This document shows, piece by piece, positions 18,934 through 26,311 of a DNA stretch of 64,000 bases. The DNA lies in contig NZ_CANLQB010000009.1 of the NCBI RefSeq assembly GCF_947493125.1, positions 1 to 64,000 on the forward strand, given 5' to 3'. Position numbers and translations under genes: made by a program. The stretch is from an uncultured Roseobacter sp. GTDB lineage: Bacteria; Pseudomonadota; Alphaproteobacteria; Rhodobacterales; Rhodobacteraceae. The notes under the pieces were generated by a model, which ran no database searches, was not told the DNA's origin, and saw nothing but the letters and a program-made list of their open reading frames with translations. Each line of letters opens with the position of its first letter. Positions within the stretch are counted from its first letter, which is position 1.

Positions 18934-20414
18934 AAGACGATCTGAAGCCCGAGAAGATCCGCTGCGATGCCTGCCCGGTGATGTGCTACATCGCTGACGG
19001 CAAATCCGGCGCCTGTGACCGCTATGCCAACCACGGCGGGACGCTGGTGCGCCTGGACCCGCTGACGATCATCCAGAATGCGGATCAGAAGCTGGTGCCC
19101 TTCATGCCGAGCGGGACGGAGGATCCGTGGGATGGCGACATCATCAAGGGCGGTCGCCCCTTCGTGACGGCGGTGGGCGCGGGCACCACGTACCCTGATT
19201 ACAAGCCCGCCCCCTTTATCGTGAGCCAGGATGTCGAGGGGGTCGACATGGTTACGGTCGTGACCGAAGGCATTTTCAGCTATTGCGGTGTGAAGGTGAA
19301 GATCGACACCGACCGTCATATCGGCCACGAATGCGATGTCGTGCGGGTCGAGGGCGAGCCGATCGGGCATGTGACGACCTCGGAGTACGGCTCCAAGATG
19401 CTGTCGCTTGGCGGCGTCGAACACCTCACCGGCGGGTCCAAGAAGGAAGGGCGCGTGACCTGCGATGCGCTGATGCGGCTTTGCAACCGCGAGGCGGTGA
19501 CCATGGTCATCGGTGAGCCGGGGCATGAGACCGAGCTGGTGGTGGAGGCGGGCAAACCGCCGATCATCAATGGCGTGACCGAGAACCTGATGCGCGTGGG
19601 CTGCGGCTCGGCCACCATCGGGATGTTCCCCAAGCAGTGGATCGGCCATGTGGATGAGGTGGTTGTCGTCGATGACCATATCACCGGTGTGCTGTCCGAG
19701 CATGAGACCGGCAAGCAGCTGGATGTGCCGGCCACGGGGATCAAGATCAAGGGCCGCCGGTCGACGCCCGGGCGCTACTTTCAGGTGGCCGAGCCCGGCA
19801 CCGGCTGGGGTGGCACGGATATCGAGGATCCGCTGACCATCCTTGGGCCGTTCAATCCCAAGATCGCCTGGGAGGGGTTGCGGCTGTTGATGGTGTCGAC
19901 CACCGGGGAGCAATACGCCTATTTCGAGCTGGACGCCGATCTGGCGCCCCGGCCCAGGCCTGCGCCCGCACAGCTGAAGGCCTCGGCGGATCTGATCGCG
20001 GAGAACTGCGAGCCGTCGGTCTGTTCGGTGCTCTTCATGGGTGGCGCGGGTGGCAGCCTGCGGGCGGGGGTGACGGAAAACCCGGTGCGGCTGACCCGCT
20101 CGGTCAAGGAGAGCCTGACCCATGTGTCCTGCGGCGGGGCCGATGCCTATGTCTGGCCGGGTGGCGGGATCACGGTTATGGTGGATGTGCTGGACATGCC
20201 GACACAGTCGTTCGGATATGTTCCGACCCCGGCGCTGGTGGCGCCGATCGAGTTCACCCTGCGCGTCAGCGACTATGCCGCTCTGGGCGGTCATGTGGAT
20301 CACATGAGGGCTGCGGATGACGTGAACCGCGACGCGGCCCGTCACGTCGCACAGAACGACAGCGCGCATGACCCGATGGCGCGGCGCAACTTTCGCTGGT
20401 CCGGGAAGGGGTGA
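18930..20414 (+). CDS. 6-hydroxynicotinate reductase homologue
   Basis: 494 residues. I recognise it as the family of Eubacterium barkeri 6-hydroxynicotinate reductase, which reduces 6-hydroxynicotinate to 1,4,5,6-tetrahydro-6-oxonicotinate with ferredoxin and carries FeS clusters and a covalent flavin. Near the N-terminus C12, C15, C19 and C29 form a C-x2-C-x3-C-x9-C site. Further Cys residues occur in EGIFSYCGVKVK, VTCDALMRLC, RVGCGSATIG, ENCEPSVC and HVSCGGADAY. GCGSAT resembles, but does not match, the S/T-G-A-T motif that ApbE enzymes flavinylate. It overlaps the Mo subunit (ATGA) and the UPF0280 gene (GTGA). A reductase on a related pyridone acid is the main alternative. Confidence 0.75.
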   Translation: MKDDLKPEKIRCDACPVMCYIADGKSGACDRYANHGGTLVRLDPLTIIQNADQKLVPFMPSGTEDPWDGDIIKGGRPFVTAVGAGTTYPDYKPAPFIVSQDVEGVDMVTVVTEGIFSYCGVKVKIDTDRHIGHECDVVRVEGEPIGHVTTSEYGSKMLSLGGVEHLTGGSKKEGRVTCDALMRLCNREAVTMVIGEPGHETELVVEAGKPPIINGVTENLMRVGCGSATIGMFPKQWIGHVDEVVVVDDHITGVLSEHETGKQLDVPATGIKIKGRRSTPGRYFQVAEPGTGWGGTDIEDPLTILGPFNPKIAWEGLRLLMVSTTGEQYAYFELDADLAPRPRPAPAQLKASADLIAENCEPSVCSVLFMGGAGGSLRAGVTENPVRLTRSVKESLTHVSCGGADAYVWPGGGITVMVDVLDMPTQSFGYVPTPALVAPIEFTLRVSDYAALGGHVDHMRAADDVNRDAARHVAQNDSAHDPMARRNFRWSGKG

Positions 20415-21280
20415 GCGGCGTGGGGCTGACCGCGCATCTTCTGCCCGACGGGCAGCGCCTGCATCTGCAGCACGGGCCTATTGATCTGATCATCGGCGCG
20501 GAGGGGCAGCGGCGGGTGGCGTTCGAGGCGGCGGTGGCCCGTTTTGAGACCATTCTGGACGCATTGGTCGCCGAGTTGCCGGCCCTGCGGGCCGAGATGT
20601 CTCAGGCCCTGGCGATGCCGACGGGGGCTGTTGCCCGGCGGATGCACAGGGCGGCGCTGGGCGTGCCGGGGGATGTCTTCTTCACCCGCATGGCCGCCGT
20701 TGCGGGTGCGGTGGCGGATGAGGTTCTGGCGGCAATGGTGTCGCAGGCCGAGCTGGCGCGGGCCTTTGTGAACAACGGCGGCGACATCGCGCTGCATCTC
20801 GAGGGGGATGCGCAGTTTCGGCTGATGATGTCGGACCATACCGGGCGCGGCTTGGGCCGAATTGTCCTGCGCGCGGGGGAAGGTGTCGGCGGCATCGCCA
20901 CCAGTGGGCGGCACGGGCGCAGCCACAGCCTCGGGATCGCCGACAGCGTCACGGTACTCGCGCCCTGCGCCGCGCAGGCGGATGTGGCGGCCACCCTGAT
21001 TGCCAACTCGGTTGATCTGCCGGGCCACCCGGCCATACGCCGCCGTCCGGCGAACGCGCTGATGGAGGACAGCGACCTGGGCGCGCGGCCTGTGGTGGCG
21101 GGCTGCGGACCCCTGACCGACGCCGAGTGCGCCCGAGCCTTGGGCGCGGGCCGCCGCGTCGCGGATGCCTTCACCGCGGCGGGTCTGATCACCGACGCCG
21201 CCCTGTTCCTGCATGCCCATGCCGATCTGACAGACGGGCCGCGGCTTTCCGTGGCCGACAAGGAGCCCGCCCATGCCTGA
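20411..21280 (+). CDS. UPF0280 family (ApbE-like fold) protein
   Basis: 289 residues. The family is structurally related to the flavin transferase ApbE and is seen here as AFVNNGGDIALHLEGDAQF followed by GIATSGRHGRSHSLGIADSVTVLA, the equivalent of the ApbE ligand-binding core. No signal peptide is present, so it is cytoplasmic, unlike periplasmic ApbE. It is translationally coupled to the reductase gene (GTGA overlap), and the E. barkeri reductase is known to hold a covalent flavin. A flavin-attachment or maturation role for the reductase is therefore a reasonable inference. The next gene overlaps by 8 bases. Confidence 0.82.
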   Translation: MSGVGLTAHLLPDGQRLHLQHGPIDLIIGAEGQRRVAFEAAVARFETILDALVAELPALRAEMSQALAMPTGAVARRMHRAALGVPGDVFFTRMAAVAGAVADEVLAAMVSQAELARAFVNNGGDIALHLEGDAQFRLMMSDHTGRGLGRIVLRAGEGVGGIATSGRHGRSHSLGIADSVTVLAPCAAQADVAATLIANSVDLPGHPAIRRRPANALMEDSDLGARPVVAGCGPLTDAECARALGAGRRVADAFTAAGLITDAALFLHAHADLTDGPRLSVADKEPAHA

Positions 21281-21854
21281 CATTCTCCTCCGCAAGACGG
21301 CCTTTTCGGTCGAAGAGATCTTTCACGAGGGTGGCCCGGCGCCCGACCGCGTGCTGAAACGGGCGGCGGGCATCGCCGTGATCGAGAACCCCTTCGCCGG
21401 CAGGTATGAGCCCGATATCCAGTGGTTCATGGATGACCTCAAACCGCTGGGGCTGTCGATGGCGCAGCGGCTGGTGGACCTTTTGGGCGGGGCTGCACAG
21501 GTCGAGGGTTATGGCAAGGGCGCGCTGGTCGGCGAGGCGGGCGAGCTTGAGCACGGCGCGCTCTGGCATGTGCCGGGCGGCTATGCGATGCGGGAACTGC
21601 TGGACAATTCCAACGCCATCGTGCCGTCCACCAAGAAGGTCGTGGGCGTGGGCGGGCGGCTGGATGTGCCGATCACCCATATCAACGCCTCCTACGTGCG
21701 CAGCCATTTTGACGCGATGGAGGTGGGTTTGAGCGATGCGCCCAAAGCGGGTGAGATGGCGCTGGTGCTGGTCATGACCACGGGGCCGCGGATCCACGCG
21801 CGGGTGGGTGGTCTGGCCGTCGCTGATATCGAAGGAAAGGATGGTCTCAGATGA
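21273..21854 (+). CDS. AA_synth (DUF1185) family protein, copy 1
   Basis: 193 residues of the amino acid synthesis family (PF06684), whose biochemical role is not established. Shared signatures are AVIENPFAGRYE, YGKGALVGEAGELEHGA, IVPSTKKV and INASYVRSHFDAMEVGLSDAPKAGE. It is followed by a paralogue (ATGA overlap) with the same motifs. Position between reductase and enamidase genes suggests a step on the ring-reduced intermediate, or a subunit of a heteromeric enzyme with copy 2. This is inference. Confidence 0.82.
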   Translation: MPDILLRKTAFSVEEIFHEGGPAPDRVLKRAAGIAVIENPFAGRYEPDIQWFMDDLKPLGLSMAQRLVDLLGGAAQVEGYGKGALVGEAGELEHGALWHVPGGYAMRELLDNSNAIVPSTKKVVGVGGRLDVPITHINASYVRSHFDAMEVGLSDAPKAGEMALVLVMTTGPRIHARVGGLAVADIEGKDGLR

Positions 21855-22435
21855 GTGCGAAGATCCGAAAAATCGCCGTCACTGTGGAAGAAACGCACAT
21901 CGAGATTGGTCGTGCCATCTCTCCGGCGACCCGCAAGGCCGTCGCGGCGGCGGTGATCGAAAACCCTTTTGCAGGGCACTATGAAGAGGACCTGAGCCCG
22001 CTGATGGAGATCGGTGCGGAGCTGGGCGCACTTCTGGGCCGGAGATGCGTGGAGGCGCTGGGGATCACGCCGGAACAGGCGGAGAGCTATGGCAAAGCCG
22101 CGATGGTCGGCGAGAATGGTGAGCTGGAGCATGCCGCCGCGCTGCTGCACCCCAAGCTCGGCGCGCCGCTGCGCAAGGAGGTTGAGAAGGGTGCTGCCCT
22201 TGTGCCCTCATCCAAGAAGATGGGCAGCCCCGGTCAGGTTCTGGACGTCCCACTGGGCCACAAGGACGCGGCCTATGTGCGCAGCCATTTCGACGGGATC
22301 GAGGTCCGGCTCAATGATGCGCCGCGGGCCAATGAGATCCTCGTGGCTGTCGCGGTCACCGACAGCGGGCGCCCCTTGCCACGGGTGGGGGGCCTGACGC
22401 ATGAAGAGGCCGAGGGCAAAGACGGATTGCGATAG
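21851..22435 (+). CDS. AA_synth (DUF1185) family protein, copy 2
   Basis: 194 residues, paralogous to the preceding gene: AVIENPFAGHYEEDL, YGKAAMVGENGELEHAA, LVPSSKKM, AAYVRSHFDGIEVRLNDAPR, and the shared C-terminal EGKDGLR. Copy 2 has HKD where copy 1 has HIN before the AxYVRSHFD block, so the pair may have diverged in active-site detail. The MarR gene begins 3 bases after its stop. Confidence 0.82.
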   Translation: MSAKIRKIAVTVEETHIEIGRAISPATRKAVAAAVIENPFAGHYEEDLSPLMEIGAELGALLGRRCVEALGITPEQAESYGKAAMVGENGELEHAAALLHPKLGAPLRKEVEKGAALVPSSKKMGSPGQVLDVPLGHKDAAYVRSHFDGIEVRLNDAPRANEILVAVAVTDSGRPLPRVGGLTHEEAEGKDGLR

Positions 22436-22438
22436 GCC

Positions 22439-22882
22439 ATGAGCAAACACGCGGAGACTGTGACGCTTGACCCGGACTATGTGCTGGACGAGCAGATCGG
22501 GTATCTGCTGCGGCTGGCAGGCCAGCGCCATGCGGCGATCTTTCAGGCGCAGATCTCGGACGGGCTGACGCCGACGCAGTTTTCGACCCTGATCCGGATT
22601 TCCGAACACGAGCAGGTATCGCAAAACCACCTGGGCCGCCTGGCGGCAATGGATGTGGCGACGATCAAGGGGGTGGTGGACCGGCTCAAGGCCAAAGGTC
22701 TTGTGGCCGCCAAGCCCGACCCCGGCGACAAGCGGCGATCGAACATCTGCCTGACAGAGACGGGGGCTGCGCTGATTGCGGACCTCAAGGCGGATGGGCT
22801 GCGGATCACCGAAGAGACGCTGGCCCCGCTCTCAGCCGGTGAGCGCAAGACCCTTGCGCGTCTCTTGCGCAAGATCTGCTAG
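22439..22882 (+). CDS. MarR family transcriptional regulator
   Basis: 147 residues with the MarR winged helix: SQNHLGRLAAMDVATIKGVV (recognition helix region), then the wing DPGDKRRSNICLTETG with the conserved D-x-R. It is the last gene of the seven-gene operon that begins at 15371, so repression through site 1 would be autoregulation. NicR of Pseudomonas putida, the nicotinate regulator that responds to 6-hydroxynicotinate, is also a MarR protein, which fits the proposed role. Four similar near-palindromic sites are its likely operators. Effector and binding are inferred. Confidence 0.88.
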   Translation: MSKHAETVTLDPDYVLDEQIGYLLRLAGQRHAAIFQAQISDGLTPTQFSTLIRISEHEQVSQNHLGRLAAMDVATIKGVVDRLKAKGLVAAKPDPGDKRRSNICLTETGAALIADLKADGLRITEETLAPLSAGERKTLARLLRKIC

Positions 22883-22885
22883 CGG

Positions 22886-24049
22886 TTACCTGACCGCCTC
22901 GGGGAAGCGGTTCGCCGGGGGCGTGTTGCGCGACCGGGTGGTGCGCACGATGCCATCGATGATCGTCATGCCGACCCCGGGCAAATTGCCCTGCTCCACG
23001 CTTTCCAGCATCGTCTTGCCCGGCGAATGCTGGGCCTGATCGAGCAAGACGAAATCCGCCGCATAGCCCTTTTCGATCAGCCCCACATCCAGATTGCGCT
23101 GCCGGGCCGTGTTGCCGGTGCCAAAGCAGAAGGCCTGCGCCGCGGGCACGTTGCCGAAGGCCGAGAGCATGGCGATCATCCGCAAGATCCCCAGGGGCTG
23201 CACGCCGGACCCGGCAGGCCCGTCGGTGCCCAGGATCACCTGATCCAGCTTGTCGAGTTCGCGCGCGGTGTTCACGGTCAGCACGCCAGCGCGCTCGTTT
23301 CCGTTGTGCACGATCTCGAAGGCGGAGCTGCAGGTCTCGCAGAGGCAGATGATCTGATCGTCTGGCAGGGCGGAATGCCCGCCGTTGATGTGACCGATCA
23401 CGTCGGTGCCGGTTTCGATCACCATATCCGCATCAATCAGGCCCGATCCGGGGATCGACGGGCCGCCGGTGTGGATCGTGGACTGCATCCCGTATTTGCG
23501 GGCCCAGCTGACCATCTGCTGGGCGGTCTTGCCGTCCTTGACGGTGCCGAGGCCAACCTCGCCCAGATACTTGACGCCCGCCTTGGCCATCTCGGCAAAA
23601 TCCTCCTCGACCATGCCTTCTTCGATCACAGGGGCGCCCGCGTGAACCTTGACGCCGGAGGGGCGGAAGTTCTCGTACCAGCGCTGTGCGGCGATCGACA
23701 TCGCCTTCAGGCCGACGATATCCTTGGGGCGCCCCGGCATATGCACTTCACCGGCCGAGATCATCGTGGTCACGCCGCCGTGCAGCGTGCTGTCGATCCA
23801 GTGCAACTGCTGCTGGCGCGGGGTGTAGTCGCCCACAACCGGGTGGACATGGCTGTCGATGAGACCGGGCGCCAGGGTGACCCCCTTGGCGTCGACCTCG
23901 CTTGTGGCGCCGTCGCAGTCTAGGTCGGTCTCTGCACCCCAGGCTTCGATCCTGCCATCCACGGCCACGAGGCAATCCCCGTCGAAGATCGGGTCTTCGA
24001 ACTTCCCCGACAGGATCTGACCGATATTCCGTATGACCAGCTTGTCCAT
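22886..24049 (-). CDS. Enamidase-like amidohydrolase
   Basis: 387 residues of the amidohydrolase superfamily. It is close in pattern to E. barkeri enamidase, which hydrolyses 1,4,5,6-tetrahydro-6-oxonicotinate to 2-formylglutarate and ammonia with an Fe/Zn centre. Seen here: DSHVHP, GGVTTMISAGEVHMPGRPKD, GEVGLGTVKDG, IHTGGPSIPGSG, GHINGGHSA, the metal-ligand Asp in LGTDGPAGSG, and the unusual C-terminal SRNTPPA that I also recall in enamidase. ATG 24049 has a GGAGGG ribosome site; the frame to 24103 is rejected. It ends 3 bases from the convergent MarR gene. Operator-like site 2 lies 20 bases upstream of its start. Confidence 0.8.
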   Translation of the reverse strand: MDKLVIRNIGQILSGKFEDPIFDGDCLVAVDGRIEAWGAETDLDCDGATSEVDAKGVTLAPGLIDSHVHPVVGDYTPRQQQLHWIDSTLHGGVTTMISAGEVHMPGRPKDIVGLKAMSIAAQRWYENFRPSGVKVHAGAPVIEEGMVEEDFAEMAKAGVKYLGEVGLGTVKDGKTAQQMVSWARKYGMQSTIHTGGPSIPGSGLIDADMVIETGTDVIGHINGGHSALPDDQIICLCETCSSAFEIVHNGNERAGVLTVNTARELDKLDQVILGTDGPAGSGVQPLGILRMIAMLSAFGNVPAAQAFCFGTGNTARQRNLDVGLIEKGYAADFVLLDQAQHSPGKTMLESVEQGNLPGVGMTIIDGIVRTTRSRNTPPANRFPEAVR

Positions 24050-24068
24050 CGCGCCCTCCGCATATTTG

Positions 24069-24080
24069 TTTGTATGCCAA
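24069..24080. promoter_or_regulatory. Putative MarR operator, site 2
   Basis: TTTGTATGCCAA, the second copy of the TTYGYAYRCNAA pattern, 20-31 bases upstream of the enamidase start. A minus-strand TTGACG at 24103-24098 could be the -35 box of that gene, which would put the site at or after the -10 region. No good -10 hexamer was identified. Confidence 0.5.
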
Positions 24081-24172
24081 CATACTCCGCGACTGCGCGT
24101 CAAGCCAAATAGCGCGGCGCATCCAAGCTTGACAGCGGTGGGACGGGCTCGCTAAGACTGGTATAAAGTCGT

Positions 24173-24184
24173 TTGTATACGAAT
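24173..24184. promoter_or_regulatory. Putative MarR operator, site 3
   Basis: TTTGTATACGAA, the most symmetric copy of the repeated site, directly behind a TATAAA (24163-24168) and 29 bases before the ferredoxin reductase start. Sites 2 and 3 face each other across the 160-base divergent intergenic region between the enamidase and reductase genes. Confidence 0.55.
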
Positions 24185-24213
24185 GAAATATCGATAAAGC
24201 GAAAGGAGAGATC

Positions 24214-25023
24214 ATGGCCCTGGATTCCACGCAGACATCGGACGGGTTCCCGATCCCCGCCGGGGTCTTCGCCCAGACGGTCACGGAGGTCGCGCATTAC
24301 ACCGACCGGCTCTTCAGGTTCCGCATCACGCGGCCTGCGTCCTTTCGGTTCCGGTCCGGTGAGTTCTTGATGATCGGGCTGCCCAATGCGGAAAAGCCGG
24401 TGTTTCGCGCCTATTCCGTGGCCTCGCCCAGCTGGGACGACGCGTTGGAGTTCTATTCGATCAAGGTGCCGGGCGGGCCGCTGACCGAGCACCTGCAGAA
24501 GATCAGGGAGGGCGACACCGTGCTGATGCGGAAGAAACCGACGGGTACCCTGGTCCTTGATGCGCTGTTGCCGGGCAAGCGGCTCTGGATGTTCTCGACC
24601 GGAACGGGCATCGCACCCTTTGCGAGCCTGATCCGCGACCCCGAGACCTATGAGAAATTCGACGAGGTGATCCTGACGCAGACCTGCCGAACGGTGGCCG
24701 AGCTGCGCTATGGGCAGGATCTGGCGGCGGCGGTGAAGGAGGACCCGCTTGTGGGCGAGATGGCGCAGCGGCTGCGCCACTATTGCACGGTCACCCGCGA
24801 GGACTTTCCGGTGCGGGGCCGGATCACCGATCTGATGGCGTCGGGCCAGCTCTTCAACGATCTGGGCGTTGACCCGATCACGCCCGAGAGAGACCGCGGG
24901 ATGATCTGCGGATCAATGGAAATGCTGAAGGACACCAAAGCCGCCCTGGAGGGATTTGGACTGGTCGAAGGGTCGAACAACCGGCCCGACACTTTTGTCG
25001 TCGAGCGCGCGTTCGTTGACTAG
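24214..25023 (+). CDS. fpr: Ferredoxin--NADP reductase
   Basis: 269 residues of the bacterial FNR type. FAD-binding segment is FRAYSVASPSWDD (RxYS motif) and the nucleotide-binding strand is FSTGTGIAPFASLIRD, followed by LTQTCRT and MICGSMEM. It transfers electrons between NADP(H) and ferredoxin or flavodoxin. In this cluster it could supply reduced ferredoxin to the 6-hydroxynicotinate reductase homologue or electrons to the Rieske oxygenase. No ferredoxin gene lies nearby. The C-terminal ending VVERAFVD resembles Fpr of Rhodobacter. GAAAGGAGAG is the ribosome site. This may be a second, pathway-specific Fpr copy. Confidence 0.9.
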   Translation: MALDSTQTSDGFPIPAGVFAQTVTEVAHYTDRLFRFRITRPASFRFRSGEFLMIGLPNAEKPVFRAYSVASPSWDDALEFYSIKVPGGPLTEHLQKIREGDTVLMRKKPTGTLVLDALLPGKRLWMFSTGTGIAPFASLIRDPETYEKFDEVILTQTCRTVAELRYGQDLAAAVKEDPLVGEMAQRLRHYCTVTREDFPVRGRITDLMASGQLFNDLGVDPITPERDRGMICGSMEMLKDTKAALEGFGLVEGSNNRPDTFVVERAFVD

Positions 25024-25132
25024 GATCAGAGCCCGTCTGGTGTGACGGTCGAGCGGGTTCTGGCCCGCTGTCGATATGGTTTTGAGATCAACGCCCAAGG
25101 GATAACCACACCGCAGCACAGCACCAATAACA

Positions 25133-25144
25133 TTCGTACGCTAA
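25133..25144. promoter_or_regulatory. Putative MarR operator, site 4
   Basis: TTCGTACGCTAA, the most divergent copy of the pattern but matching site 2 at most positions when extended by three bases (AACA). A TTGACA at 25155-25160 lies just downstream and may be the -35 box of the Rieske/ABC operon, implying that translation starts at ATG 25217. Weaker than sites 1-3. Confidence 0.4.
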
Positions 25145-25216
25145 CAATTTTTGTTTGACAGAAAATGATTAATGTCCCTCAATGTTCTGAAAAAGCATCA
25201 GGGAGCGGAAGACGCA

Positions 25217-26284
25217 ATGGGGTTCGTGCGAAACAGCTGGTACGTAGCGGGATGGTCGACGGAGTTCGCCCATTCGGTACAGCCGGTGGAAATTGTCGGC
25301 ATCCCCCTCGTGATGTTTCGGGACAGCCGTGGCGCCTTGCACGCGCTGGAAGACCGCTGCCCGCACCGGCTGTTGCCGCTGTCCAAGGGCAAGCTGGTCG
25401 GCGATGCGATCCAATGCGGCTATCACGGCATGACCTTCGATGGCTTCGGCACCTGCGTCCGGGTGCCCGGGCAGGACAACACCCCAAAGAGTGCGAATGT
25501 CCCGTCCTTCCCGGTGGAAGAGCGGCACGGTGTTGTCTGGGTCTGGATGGGCGACCCCGCCGCCGCCGACCCGGCCGCCATTTTCGATATTCCCGAGCTG
25601 TCGCAGGACGGCTGGCACCTGCATCACGGCGGGCACCTGCATATCGAGGCGCATTATCTGAATGTGGCTGAAAACCTGGTGGACCCGGCGCATGTGAGCT
25701 TTGTGCATCCCACGACGCTGGGCAATGCCTCCTCGGAGGACATCCCGGTGCATGTCTCCACCTCCGGCTCGATCATCCGGGCCTGGCGCTGGATCCGCGA
25801 TGCGCCCCCCGTCGGGTTCTTCCAGGCCTTTGGCGGCTTCGACGGCAATGTCGACCGCTGGCACTATTACGATTTGCATCTGCCCTCGACGGCGGTGATC
25901 GATTTTGGCAGCATCGACACATCGGAGAACTGCCCCGAGGACGAGCGCCATCGGGGCGTCCGCGTCTTTGCCCTGCACTTCGTCACGCCGGTGAATGAGA
26001 ACGAGACCATCGACCACTGGATGCACCTGCGCAACACCGCCGTGGGGGATGAGGCTGCCTCGGCTCGGATGGACGCCTTGCTGGCGGCGGCCTTTCAGGA
26101 AGACAAGGACATCCTCGAAGCGATCCATATTGCAGAGCAACGGCCCCAGACCCGCAGACCCGTGCGGATCGCCATCGACAAGGGCCCCAATGTCTACCGC
26201 AAGAGAATCAGAGAGCTGATCGAAGCGGAAGCTGTCGAAGATCTGGGCGAGCCCGTCGCCCCTGTCTTCGTCCAACATGACTGA
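25217..26284 (+). CDS. Rieske-type ring-hydroxylating oxygenase / demethylase alpha subunit
   Basis: 355 residues of the VanA-like family. N-terminal Rieske site: CPHR and, 16 residues later, CGYHG (C-x-H ... C-x2-H). Catalytic mononuclear iron site: NLVDPAHVSFVH with the bridging Asp and two His. Such enzymes use O2 for ring hydroxylation or O/N-demethylation. ATG 25217 (MGFVRNSWYVAGW) has a GGGAGCGG ribosome site and lies behind a possible -35; ATG 25172 would add 15 residues. It is first in an operon with an ABC importer. In this context it might act on an N-methylated pyridinium acid or a ring-opened product; substrate is not readable from sequence. Confidence 0.87.
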   Translation: MGFVRNSWYVAGWSTEFAHSVQPVEIVGIPLVMFRDSRGALHALEDRCPHRLLPLSKGKLVGDAIQCGYHGMTFDGFGTCVRVPGQDNTPKSANVPSFPVEERHGVVWVWMGDPAAADPAAIFDIPELSQDGWHLHHGGHLHIEAHYLNVAENLVDPAHVSFVHPTTLGNASSEDIPVHVSTSGSIIRAWRWIRDAPPVGFFQAFGGFDGNVDRWHYYDLHLPSTAVIDFGSIDTSENCPEDERHRGVRVFALHFVTPVNENETIDHWMHLRNTAVGDEAASARMDALLAAAFQEDKDILEAIHIAEQRPQTRRPVRIAIDKGPNVYRKRIRELIEAEAVEDLGEPVAPVFVQHD

Positions 26285-26311
26285 CGTCATCGCCAACACG
26301 GAGAGAACTCT

